From Erythrobacter sp. CCH5-A1 (lineage in GTDB: Bacteria > Pseudomonadota > Alphaproteobacteria > Sphingomonadales > Sphingomonadaceae), in contig NZ_LSKQ01000203.1 of assembly GCF_001557115.1 (NCBI RefSeq), forward strand, positions 1 to 64,000: a DNA stretch of 64,000 bases, read 5' to 3'. The notes beneath the pieces are model-generated. The model saw nothing but the letters and a program-made list of their open reading frames with translations, did no database searches and was not told the DNA's origin. Made by a program: the position numbers and the translations under genes. Below, piece after piece: positions 24,409 to 32,060 of the stretch; positions within the stretch are counted from its first letter, which is position 1; each line of letters opens with the position of its first letter.

Positions 24409-25313
24409 GACTGGCCTCCCTTGGCGGCGACATCGAGAATGGCGGCAACGAAGCCCTGCGGGTCGTCCTCCTGAATGAAGTGCCCGCCCGTGAGGGTGCG
24501 GTGCGCCTGCCCCGCCGTGCCGGGGACACGGCCGATGAAGCGCGTCTCGCCGGTGCGGGTGATCGGGTCGCCATCGGAAAAGGCGCAGAGGAACGGCTTG
24601 TCCCATTGGTCGAGCACCTTCCACGCTTCCTTCTGGTCGGGCACGGCGGGGTTGCCCTCGAAGGGCACGAAGCTCGGGAAAATACGCGCGCCCGCCTTGT
24701 AGCGCGCATCGGGGAAGGGGGCGTCGTAGGCGGCGATCTCTTCCGGCGAGAGCGGCCGCTTGGTGCCCTTGGCGATGATCTTGCCGATCGGGAAGAGCGG
24801 GCTGTATTTCGAAAAGGCCCGCCAGATCGCGAAGGCGCGCGGCGCCGGACCGCCTTCGGGCAGGCCGCCGTTGGAGAGCGCCACCGCGCGGAACCGCTCC
24901 GGCATTGCGGCGACCAGCCTCAGCCCGATCAGCGAGCCCCAGTCCTGGCACGCGAGCGTGATGTCCCTGAGGCCCAGCCCCTCGAGCCATTGGCGCATCC
25001 ACCTGACGTGAGCGGCGTAGGAGTAGTCCGACTTTTCAGCGGGCTTGTCGGACTTGCCGAAGCCGACGAGATCGGGGGCGAGGACGCGGTATCCTGCCGC
25101 GACAACGGGCCCGATCATATGGCGGTAGAGATAGCACCAGGTTGGCTCGCCGTGCATCATCAGCACGGCCGGCGCGTCGCGGGGGCCTTCGTCGATGTAG
25201 TGGATACGCAAGGATGTGCCGCTCGCCGGGTCGCGCACCTCGGCGAAGTGGGGCGCGAAAGGGAAGTCCGCGATGGCGGAGAACGCCTCATCCGGCGTGC
25301 GCAGGACCTTCAC
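24405..25313 (-). CDS. haloalkane dehalogenase (subfamily I-like)
   Basis: This 302-residue alpha/beta hydrolase has the dehalogenase oxyanion motif H-G-E-P-T-W at 54-59. The nucleophile elbow is C-Q-D124-W125-G, with Asp in place of the serine of esterases and a halide-binding Trp next to it. The late acid is in F-S-D-G-D-P-I-T and the catalytic His in G-G-H-F-I-Q. It should hydrolyse a carbon-halogen bond to an alcohol and halide in the cytosol. Family members show broad specificity, so the natural substrate may be another small compound. It lies between the FGE gene (53-base gap) and DUF1330 (four-base overlap). Confidence 0.9.
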   Translation of the reverse strand: MKVLRTPDEAFSAIADFPFAPHFAEVRDPASGTSLRIHYIDEGPRDAPAVLMMHGEPTWCYLYRHMIGPVVAAGYRVLAPDLVGFGKSDKPAEKSDYSYAAHVRWMRQWLEGLGLRDITLACQDWGSLIGLRLVAAMPERFRAVALSNGGLPEGGPAPRAFAIWRAFSKYSPLFPIGKIIAKGTKRPLSPEEIAAYDAPFPDARYKAGARIFPSFVPFEGNPAVPDQKEAWKVLDQWDKPFLCAFSDGDPITRTGETRFIGRVPGTAGQAHRTLTGGHFIQEDDPQGFVAAILDVAAKGGQS

Positions 25314-25366
25314 TGTCTAACTCTCCCCTCTTTTGGCATTAGGAATGTCATTAGTGGCGCTGCGCG

Positions 25367-26296
25367 TCAATCCTCGGAAGACGGCGGTGGGCGGCGCGTG
25401 TCGATCAGGCGGAAGCCGATGTGGTCGGTGCCCAGCCCACGCTCCTGAAACTGGCGCGCCGCGGGGCGGTAGCGGGCGCAGTAATTGGCCGCGCACAGGA
25501 ACGAGCCGCCCTTGATCACGCCGACCGGCTCGGCAGCGTCTGCGCGCTCGCCCGCCGTGCTGGTCCATTCCCAGACATTGCCGATCATGTCGTGGAGGCC
25601 GAAGGCGTTGGCGGCAAAGCACCCGACGGGAGCGCGCCCCGTGAAACCATCCTCACCAAGGTCTTTGGCCGGGAACACACCCTGATAGTAATTCGCCTGC
25701 GGGTCGCCCTCGCCGTCCACCGGCTCGGGCAAAGCACGGGCGCCGGCGCGGGCGGCATATTCCCACTGCGCCTCATCGGGGAGCTGCTTGCCCGCCCACT
25801 TGGCGTAGGCCGCCGCGTCCTCGTAGGCGATCTGGACGACCGGGTGACGCTCCTGCCCGGTGATCGCCGATCCTTCGCCAGTCGGCCTGCGCCACTGCGC
25901 GCCGACCGCCCAGCGCCACCATGCGCGGTTCTCGGGCGTCGGCACGCGGAACACGGCCGAGCCGGGGCGCATCATCTCGGGCGGGGCGCCGGGAAGCGCG
26001 GGCGGGGTCCGCTCGGCCAAGGTGACATAGCCCGTCGCCGCGACGAAGGCGGCGAACTGGGCATTGGTGACCTCGTGCGCATCCATCCAGAAGCCCTCGA
26101 CCTTGACCGCGCGCGGGGGGCCTTCCTCGGGGTAATTCGGGTCTTCGCCCATGGTGAAGGAGCCGCCCGGGATCCAGACCATCGCGTCGTCCGCAAGCCC
26201 CTTGCAGGTGCTCGACCCGGGAGCGTCAGGGGCCTCGGCTGCGCCACACGCGGCGAGCAGCGCGCAGGCGAAGAGGAGTGCCAGCCAGCGCGCCAT
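25367..26296 (-). CDS. lipoprotein formylglycine-generating enzyme (SUMF1/FGE family)
   Basis: This protein of about 309 residues has a lipoprotein signal with lipobox L-L-A-A-C17. The FGE-sulfatase domain follows: W-I-P-G-G-S-F-T-M-G, D-A-H-E-V-T-N-A-Q-F-A-A-F-V, W-E-Y-A-A-R and N-V-W-E-W. Near the C-terminus, G-G-S-F-L-C268-A-A-N-Y-C273-x-R-Y-R carries the two cysteines, five apart, that bind copper and oxidise the sulfatase cysteine to formylglycine. Many family members lack these cysteines; this one keeps both. The lipobox places it in the periplasm, where the anchored sulfatase encoded downstream would emerge unfolded. The start codon shares a base with the TetR stop; a GTG one codon earlier is an alternative. 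Confidence 0.88.
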   Translation of the reverse strand: MARWLALLFACALLAACGAAEAPDAPGSSTCKGLADDAMVWIPGGSFTMGEDPNYPEEGPPRAVKVEGFWMDAHEVTNAQFAAFVAATGYVTLAERTPPALPGAPPEMMRPGSAVFRVPTPENRAWWRWAVGAQWRRPTGEGSAITGQERHPVVQIAYEDAAAYAKWAGKQLPDEAQWEYAARAGARALPEPVDGEGDPQANYYQGVFPAKDLGEDGFTGRAPVGCFAANAFGLHDMIGNVWEWTSTAGERADAAEPVGVIKGGSFLCAANYCARYRPAARQFQERGLGTDHIGFRLIDTRRPPPSSED

Positions 26297-26910
26297 CACC
26301 CTTGCGGCCAGCGCGCCAAAGCATCGTCCAACATCCGCCGCACCACCGCCGCCGCCTCCTGCGGGGCGAGGTTCTGGTCATGACGCAGCAGCCGCCAGGT
26401 GGAGAAGCTGAGGATCACGTTGAGGCCCCGCGCCCCTTCGGCATCGGCGCGCACCGCTTGCGGGAGATACGCCGCCAGCGCCTCGCTCTCCAGCCGCAGC
26501 TGGCGGCGGTATCCCTCCATCAGGAAGGCGGAGTCGAAGCGCCGGACATTGGCCGAGATGCGGTAGGGCATGATCGTCTCGAAGATCGCCGCGCGCCGGT
26601 CGGCAATGTCAAACAGGCGCTGCTGCCAGGTCGCCCCCTCGGGCGGGCGCATCAGGATCGGGAGGATCTGGCTCTCGATCGCCTCGGCCATCTCGCGGTA
26701 GAGCGCATCCATGTCGCGGAAATGGCGGAATACCGAACGCAGACCTACGCCGGCCACCTCGGCGACCTGCGCAGCGCTCGGACTGACATCGCCGCCGGCG
26801 ACCAGATCGAGCATCGCCGAAACGATCTTCGCCCGGCTCGACCGGCTGCGCGCGCGGCGGCCGTCCGAAACGATGGCAGGCGGGGTGCGCGTGACGTCCG
26901 GAAGTGCCAT
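26296..26910 (-). CDS. TetR-family transcriptional regulator
   Basis: This 204-residue protein has a basic N-terminal tail. The TetR helix-turn-helix follows at about residues 27-72 (V-S-A-M-L-D-L, P-S-A-A-Q-V-A-E-V-A-G-V-G-L-R-S-V-F-R-H-F), then an all-helical ligand domain. It heads the FGE-dehalogenase-DUF1330-sulfatase series and overlaps the FGE start, so it probably represses its own operon. A good sigma-70-type promoter lies so close that the transcript would be leaderless or nearly so. The inducer may be the operon's sulfated or halogenated substrate; this is inference. Confidence 0.87.
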   Translation of the reverse strand: MALPDVTRTPPAIVSDGRRARSRSSRAKIVSAMLDLVAGGDVSPSAAQVAEVAGVGLRSVFRHFRDMDALYREMAEAIESQILPILMRPPEGATWQQRLFDIADRRAAIFETIMPYRISANVRRFDSAFLMEGYRRQLRLESEALAAYLPQAVRADAEGARGLNVILSFSTWRLLRHDQNLAPQEAAAVVRRMLDDALARWPQG

Positions 26911-26918
26911 AGCCAGTT

Positions 26919-26947
26919 AGATTAGAATTTGGCACTCGTGCTGTCAA
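26919..26947 (-). promoter_or_regulatory. sigma-70-type promoter with dyad in the spacer, upstream of tetR
   Basis: The minus strand reads TTGACA (26947-26942), a 17-base spacer, then TAATCT (26924-26919). The spacer begins with the dyad GCAC-GA-GTGC (26941-26932), a likely repressor half-site pair. The last base of the -10 element is only nine bases before the TetR ATG, leaving at most a few bases of leader. Confidence 0.6.
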
Positions 26948-26974
26948 TTCTGCGCTCGAATGCGCGGGGAGTGC

Positions 26975-27787
26975 TCATTCGAGGGCGGTGCGCGGGAATA
27001 ACCAATGCGCGACGAGCGGCGGCTCGAACGGCGCCCACGTGCCTTCGGGCTGGGCCAGCCGGTCGGCAATCGCCATCATCACGGCCGGATTGACCCCGAG
27101 CCCGCAATGGCTGGCATAGACCTCGATATTCTCGGTCAGCGTCGGGCCGGGCTGCTGCACCGATCCGCGCCAGTGCACGATGCCATCGGTCTTGGTGAAG
27201 ATCGAGGTGGTCGGCACAGGCGGCGCCTCGCCCAGCGCGCGAAAGCGCCCGCCCTGCATCGCCTCGGGCTCCTTGCCGTTGAGCATCTCGAACAGACGCG
27301 CGGCGCTGGTGTGGTTGCGGTCGTCCGAGATCGGGCTACCGAGGCTGATTACCAGCCGCACCCGATCCGGGTGCAGCTTGGCAAGCTCGCGCGCCAGCAC
27401 CCCGCCGAGGCTCCAGCCCACCAGCGAGACCTTGCGACCCGTATCGTCATTGAGGCGCTGGAGCTGGGTTTCCAGCCGCTTGATCAGCGCATTGTCGACC
27501 CGGACATTGCGCCCGCTGTTCCAGCCATGCGCGTCGTAACCCAGATCCCGCAGCAGGCGCCGCATCGGGCTGGTCGAGGTGTTGCTGGCCATGAAGCCGG
27601 GCAGCACCTGCACCGCGTGCCCGTCACCCTTGGGCAGAGCGGACAGGAACGGGCGGCTCATGTAGAAGGCGCCAAGTTCGAACATCGCGCGCCCTTCGAC
27701 GAGCGTCCAGAAGCGGTGCGGCGGCTTGGCGACCGGCTGGAACTCGGCAGATTTGCGCGGGGCGGCGAGGGTTGCCGATGCGGCCAT
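26975..27787 (-). CDS. alpha/beta hydrolase (lipase/esterase-like)
   Basis: This protein of about 270 residues has an alpha/beta hydrolase core: V-Q-V-L-P-G-F-M-A-S-N, then the nucleophile elbow G-W-S-L-G-G, then the late His in A-S-H-C-G-L-G. The pattern matches a group of putative lipases that accompany wax-ester synthases. I chose ATG 27785-27787 because AAAGGA lies seven bases before it; an alternative ATG at 27824-27826 overlaps the acyltransferase stop by four bases and would add 13 residues. It probably hydrolyses an ester, perhaps a storage lipid made by the upstream enzyme. The substrate is inferred from adjacency only. Confidence 0.75.
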   Translation of the reverse strand: MAASATLAAPRKSAEFQPVAKPPHRFWTLVEGRAMFELGAFYMSRPFLSALPKGDGHAVQVLPGFMASNTSTSPMRRLLRDLGYDAHGWNSGRNVRVDNALIKRLETQLQRLNDDTGRKVSLVGWSLGGVLARELAKLHPDRVRLVISLGSPISDDRNHTSAARLFEMLNGKEPEAMQGGRFRALGEAPPVPTTSIFTKTDGIVHWRGSVQQPGPTLTENIEVYASHCGLGVNPAVMMAIADRLAQPEGTWAPFEPPLVAHWLFPRTALE

Positions 27788-27822
27788 GGTGTTATCCTTT
27801 TCGGGTTCGGTCTTGCGGCCGG

Positions 27823-29364
27823 TCATGCAGGCTTGGCTTTTGCAGCGGCACGTGCCGGCTTGGGCCTTGACGCCGGTTTGGCCTTGGGAGCGGGCTTTGC
27901 CTTGAGCGCGGGTTTCGCCTTGGCCGCAGGTTTCGGCGCGGCGGCAGCCTTGATAGCAGCAAGCAGCTCGGAGAAACTATCCTCGATGCACTTCACGTAG
28001 AAATCGGGATCGGGGAGCAATTCGCGGTCGGCAGTGAAGGCGATGGTCGCCTCGTCGCAGTAGCTTTGCACCACGTGGCCGAGGCCGAGGCCGTCGGTGA
28101 GGCACAGGAGCCCCATCATGCTTTCGAGCCGCGCGCCGGTGAAGTGGATCGGCACCGGCGGGCCGGGTACGTTGGTCACTACGGTCGTGAACGGCGGCGC
28201 GACCCCGCGATTGGCGAGGCCGAGGCGGGTGTAGAGCTGCGCGCCCAGCGCCATGAACAGCGCAGGGCTGACCTTGCTCATCTCGGTCATGTTGCGCGCG
28301 CCGATGGCGTCGGACATGGCCTTGGAATTGGCGGTCTGCGAGAAGACGAAGGCGAGGCGCTCGGCAGGGTCCTCGATATGCGTGCCGAGCGGCGCGATCA
28401 TGGCGGCGACCTGATTGCCCATGTCACCCTTCTCGCCGCTCGATCGCACCGAGATCGGGGCCATCGCGGTCAGCGTCTTCTTGGGCAGGTCGTCCTTGGC
28501 GAGGAGGTATTTGCGCATCGCCCCGCCGATGATGGCGAGGAACACGTCATTAACCTTCGCCCCTTCCGCCAGCGCGCGGATCGCCTTGATGTCGGCGAGC
28601 TTGAAGCTTCTCCCCTCAACCACGCGGTGCGGGCTGATCTTGCGGTTGAAGCGCGATTTCGGCGCGAGCATGTCGGCGCTGACAGTGAAGTCCTTGACCA
28701 CCAGGCCCTTGATCGCCTTCGCCAGCCCCGGCGCGGCCTTGGCGGCGACCTCGAGCTGCTTCAGCGGATTGGTGACCGCGTTGAGGTAGCTCTTGCCGAG
28801 CAGTTCGATGGGGTTGGGGATGCGCTCGGGCTTCCAGGTGTCGGGCTGGTTCGGGGGCGGATCGCCGGGGCGCAGGGTGTGGAGCGCCTCCATCAGGTCG
28901 ATCCCGCTCATCCCGTCGATCGCGGCGTGGTGGACCTTCGTGACCATCGCGAAGCTGCCGGGCGCGACCCCGGGGATGTTGTCGAGCCCCTCGACCACGG
29001 TGAACTCCCACGGCGGGCGGTCAAGATCCAAGGGCCGCGCAAAGATCCGTGCCGCCTGAATGCACAGCTGCCGCCAGTCCCCCGGACGCGGCAGCGCGAC
29101 GTGGCGGACGTGATATTCGAGATCGAAGTCAGGGTCCTCGACCCAGTAGGGATAGTCGAGATCGAACGGCACCCGCACCAGCCGCTGGCGCATGGTGCGG
29201 CTCAGCTGCGCGCGCGCACCGATGAAGCCCAGAATGTCTTTGAAGCGCACGAACTGGCCGGGCGCGGTTTCGGGATTGTAGATGAGGATCGAGCCGATGT
29301 GCATCGGCGAATTGCGCGTCTCGAGCGCCACGAAGGACGCGTCCATTCCCTGCAATTGGCGCAA
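27823..29364 (-). CDS. WS/DGAT-type O-acyltransferase with histone-like KPA tail
   Basis: This 513-residue bifunctional wax ester synthase/diacylglycerol acyltransferase homologue uses acyl-CoA to make storage lipids. The catalytic H-H-A-A-I-D-G motif is at 145-151, and the typical N-terminus D-A-S-F-V-A-L-E-T and the V-P-G-P segment are present. The last 40 or so residues are a low-complexity Lys-Pro-Ala tail (repeats like K-A-K-P-A) not part of the enzyme domain, resembling histone H1-, AlgP- or phasin PhaF-like DNA-binding tails. The start is a TTG at 29362-29364, favoured by GGGGAG six to eight bases before it; ATG 29346 is the alternative. The alpha/beta hydrolase follows with an overlap or a short gap. 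Confidence 0.9.
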   Translation of the reverse strand: MRQLQGMDASFVALETRNSPMHIGSILIYNPETAPGQFVRFKDILGFIGARAQLSRTMRQRLVRVPFDLDYPYWVEDPDFDLEYHVRHVALPRPGDWRQLCIQAARIFARPLDLDRPPWEFTVVEGLDNIPGVAPGSFAMVTKVHHAAIDGMSGIDLMEALHTLRPGDPPPNQPDTWKPERIPNPIELLGKSYLNAVTNPLKQLEVAAKAAPGLAKAIKGLVVKDFTVSADMLAPKSRFNRKISPHRVVEGRSFKLADIKAIRALAEGAKVNDVFLAIIGGAMRKYLLAKDDLPKKTLTAMAPISVRSSGEKGDMGNQVAAMIAPLGTHIEDPAERLAFVFSQTANSKAMSDAIGARNMTEMSKVSPALFMALGAQLYTRLGLANRGVAPPFTTVVTNVPGPPVPIHFTGARLESMMGLLCLTDGLGLGHVVQSYCDEATIAFTADRELLPDPDFYVKCIEDSFSELLAAIKAAAAPKPAAKAKPALKAKPAPKAKPASRPKPARAAAKAKPA

Positions 29365-29464
29365 GGTTCTCTCCCCATTGCCACCCTTTTGTGGGTGTTT
29401 GTTGCGCGAGAGGCTAACAGACCCCGGGGCGCGGTCAACTTGCCGCCTCCGTCAACAGCTTCCG

Positions 29465-30451
29465 CTAGGGGCGCAACAGCGCCAGCAGGGCGAAGCTAGC
29501 GAGCCAGTGTTCGCCCATGTAGTCGCCCGCGACATGGGGGAGCGCGGCGGCGAGGTGCTCTTCCGCGAGGCGCTGCAAGGAGTCTTGCGGATCGGTCCGG
29601 CCCAACGCCCGGGCGATGTCGCGCAGGCACCAGGCGCGGCTGAGGTTCAGCCCGTCGAGATGCGCGATCTTGCCGTCGGTGCGGTCGGAGACCGTGACGG
29701 GACGGCATTCGCGCGCGAGCCAGCCGTTGGCTTCGACCAGCGCCTCGAACCACGGCGCGAAGACGAGGTGCGGGGTGACTTCGCTCATCAACAGCGCAGC
29801 GGTGAGGACGGGGGAGAGGAATTCGTCCCCGCCCGGCTCCCACCCGGCATAATCGCGGCGGTGGGCGAAGGCGCGGCTTGCCCAGTCGTCGATCAGGATA
29901 ACGAGACCAGGGTCGCGGGCGAGGGCCCAGCGCCGCGCCAGCACCAGCGCGAAGGCGGTGTTGAAGTGGGTGCCGACGGTGATGGGATAGGTGAGGATGC
30001 CTAGGTAATCGCGAAACCGCGACGCGAAGGCGCGAGCGAGCGGTTCGAGCTGCGCGCCCCATTCTTGATCCCCATGCCGCGCGGCCTCGTGGTGCAGATA
30101 CATCAGCCAGCCCCAGCCATAGGGCCGCTCGAACCCGCGCGCCGAGGGGCGTTCGAGATAGGCGAGCTCGGTCGCCAGCTTCTCGGGCGTGAAGGTCGTC
30201 TCTGCCAGCGCCGCGATCTGCACAGCCTCGGGCATGTCGGGAAACAGCCGTCGCAGCGTCAGCAGGGTCCACCAGCCGTGGACGCAGGAATGCCAGTCGA
30301 AGCTGCCGAAGAACACCGGGTGCGCGATCTGCGGCAGTCGCAAGTCGTCCGGCCCGGAGAAAACGTGGTCGTCCTTGTACGGGAAGGCCCGCGTCACATG
30401 GCCAAGCGCCACGCGGGCAAAGTTGCGGGCGGTACCCTCGGTCAGTTCCAC
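29465..30451 (-). CDS. DUF2891 family protein
   Basis: This soluble protein of about 328 residues has the DUF2891 signature F-D-W-H-S-C-V-H-G-W-W near residue 47, P-Y-G-W-G-W and repeated alpha-helical segments suggesting an alpha/alpha barrel fold. The function is not established. I chose GTG 30449-30451 (V-E-L-T-E-G-T-A-R) as start, giving a ten-base overlap with the DUF979 gene; an ATG 15 codons further upstream lies deeper in the neighbour. It is the last gene of the 5-oxoprolinase operon, so a role in peptide or pyroglutamate metabolism is inferred from context. Confidence 0.8.
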   Translation of the reverse strand: MELTEGTARNFARVALGHVTRAFPYKDDHVFSGPDDLRLPQIAHPVFFGSFDWHSCVHGWWTLLTLRRLFPDMPEAVQIAALAETTFTPEKLATELAYLERPSARGFERPYGWGWLMYLHHEAARHGDQEWGAQLEPLARAFASRFRDYLGILTYPITVGTHFNTAFALVLARRWALARDPGLVILIDDWASRAFAHRRDYAGWEPGGDEFLSPVLTAALLMSEVTPHLVFAPWFEALVEANGWLARECRPVTVSDRTDGKIAHLDGLNLSRAWCLRDIARALGRTDPQDSLQRLAEEHLAAALPHVAGDYMGEHWLASFALLALLRP

Positions 30452-31392
30452 AGCAGGAAGGCTCCCGCATAGATGATGAACACGTTGACCGCCCACAGCG
30501 GCACTGCTGTTCCCACCTGCTGGCGGATCACCGCGTTCTGGTCTTTGAGTTCGAGCAACGCGGCGGGCACGATGTTGAAATTGGCCGCCATCGGGGTGAG
30601 CAGCGTGCCGCAGAAGCCTGCCAGCATCCCCACCGCTCCGATCACGGCGGGGTTGCCGCCGTAGGTCTGGATCAGCAGCGGAATGCCGATCGCGGTCGCC
30701 ATCACCGGGAAGGCGGCAAAGGCGTTGCCCATGATCATCGTGAAAAGCGCCATGCCCGCCGCGAAGACGACGACGGTAAGGAACACGCTGCCTTCGGGGA
30801 TCACCCCGCGCGCCACGCCGCCGATGATGTCGCCCACCCCGGCAGCTGCGAAGACCGCGCCAAGGGCGGCGAGCATCTGCGGCAGGATTGCCGCCCAGCC
30901 GATGGAATCGATCAGGCGGCGGCCCTCCTCAGCGGGTGCCATCAGCGGCGGGCGGAGCCAGGCCATCGCGCCGACCAACGCAGCGAGCACGCCGATGCCG
31001 AACAGGATCAGCGTCTCGCGCCTTGCCTCGAACAGGCCGGTCTCGCCCAGCGGGGTGTAGTTATAGAGCAGCGTCCCCGCGACCGCCGTCAGCGGCACGA
31101 CCAGCGCGGGGAGGAACAGGCGGTTGCCGAGCCGCGCGGCCAGCGCCCGCCTCTCCTCGGGCGAGGTGGTCGGTGGATCGCTGCGCTTGAGCCCGCCGAG
31201 CCCGGCAATCGCTACCAACGCGAGCACCAGCACGCCATTGGCGAAGTCGGACAGGTAGCTGCCGAAGAAGAAGCTCGCCGCCAGCAGCGCCCAGAAGGCG
31301 GCGTTACCCCAGCGTCCGTCCTTGGCCGAAAGCCCCGCCCAGACCGCGAAGGCCGCCCCCGCGAGGACATAGAGCCAGTCGTAGGTGATCAT
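30442..31392 (-). CDS. DUF979 family membrane protein
   Basis: This 316-residue inner-membrane protein has about nine hydrophobic helices; the conserved segments F-T-M-I-M-G-N-A-F-A-A-F-P-V-M and C-G-T-L-L-T-P-M-A-A-N-F-N-I-V-P-A sit near the C-terminus. DUF979 proteins are almost always paired with DUF969 and are thought to form a two-part transporter, predicted for 5-oxoproline where pyroglutamyl enzymes are linked. I chose ATG 31390-31392, which overlaps the DUF969 stop by four bases. Confidence 0.85.
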   Translation of the reverse strand: MITYDWLYVLAGAAFAVWAGLSAKDGRWGNAAFWALLAASFFFGSYLSDFANGVLVLALVAIAGLGGLKRSDPPTTSPEERRALAARLGNRLFLPALVVPLTAVAGTLLYNYTPLGETGLFEARRETLILFGIGVLAALVGAMAWLRPPLMAPAEEGRRLIDSIGWAAILPQMLAALGAVFAAAGVGDIIGGVARGVIPEGSVFLTVVVFAAGMALFTMIMGNAFAAFPVMATAIGIPLLIQTYGGNPAVIGAVGMLAGFCGTLLTPMAANFNIVPAALLELKDQNAVIRQQVGTAVPLWAVNVFIIYAGAFLLWN

Positions 31393-32060
31393 TGGCCCGC
31401 CCTCCCCAGCCGCCGGTCGAAGGCCAGCACCCGCCACGCATGGATGGCAAAGGCGGCAATCGCGGTCGGGATCGCCCAGACCGAGAGTTCGAGCGGCGTC
31501 AGCGGATAGCCAGCCGCCTCGAACACGCCCTGGATCAGCAGGATCGAGGCAATGGCGAAGAAGATGTCCTCGCCGAAGAACAGCCCGACATTGTCGGTCG
31601 CTGCCGCCATCGCCTTGACTTCGTCGCGGGCGGCATTGTCGAGGTCGCCATGGGTCTTGACCGCCGCCGCCTCGGCCATCGGCGCGACCAGCGGGCGCAC
31701 GGCCTGCGCGTGCCCGCCTATGTCCTTCATCCCAAACGCCGAGGCCAGTTGGCGGAAAGCGAGATAGGCGACCAGCAGCCGGCCCATCGTCGCCCCGCGC
31801 ATCCCCTCGATAAGGCTGCGGGCGCGCTGCTGGAGGCCGTAGCGCTCAAGCAGGCCGATCACGGGCAGGATGATCCACGTGACCGAGATGTACCGGTTGT
31901 CGTTGAAGGCTCTGCCGAGCGCCTCGATCACTGCGAGGAGATCGAGCCCCGCCAGCACGCCGGTCGCCAGCGCGGCGCTGACCACCACCAGCAGCGGATT
32001 GAAGCGCAGGGCAAAGCCCAGGACAACGATGGCGATCCCCGCCAGCGGCCAGTAGTTCAT
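31389..32060 (-). CDS. DUF969 family membrane protein
   Basis: This 223-residue inner-membrane protein has five or six hydrophobic helices, with the family segments Y-G-L-Q-Q-R-A-R and M-K-D-I-G-G-H-A-Q-A-V-R-P-L near the middle. It is the partner of the DUF979 protein encoded next, and the two overlap by four bases. It also overlaps the 5-oxoprolinase stop by four bases, so the enzyme and presumed transporter are translated as a unit. The 5-oxoproline substrate is inferred from this linkage. Confidence 0.85.
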   Translation of the reverse strand: MNYWPLAGIAIVVLGFALRFNPLLVVVSAALATGVLAGLDLLAVIEALGRAFNDNRYISVTWIILPVIGLLERYGLQQRARSLIEGMRGATMGRLLVAYLAFRQLASAFGMKDIGGHAQAVRPLVAPMAEAAAVKTHGDLDNAARDEVKAMAAATDNVGLFFGEDIFFAIASILLIQGVFEAAGYPLTPLELSVWAIPTAIAAFAIHAWRVLAFDRRLGRAGQ

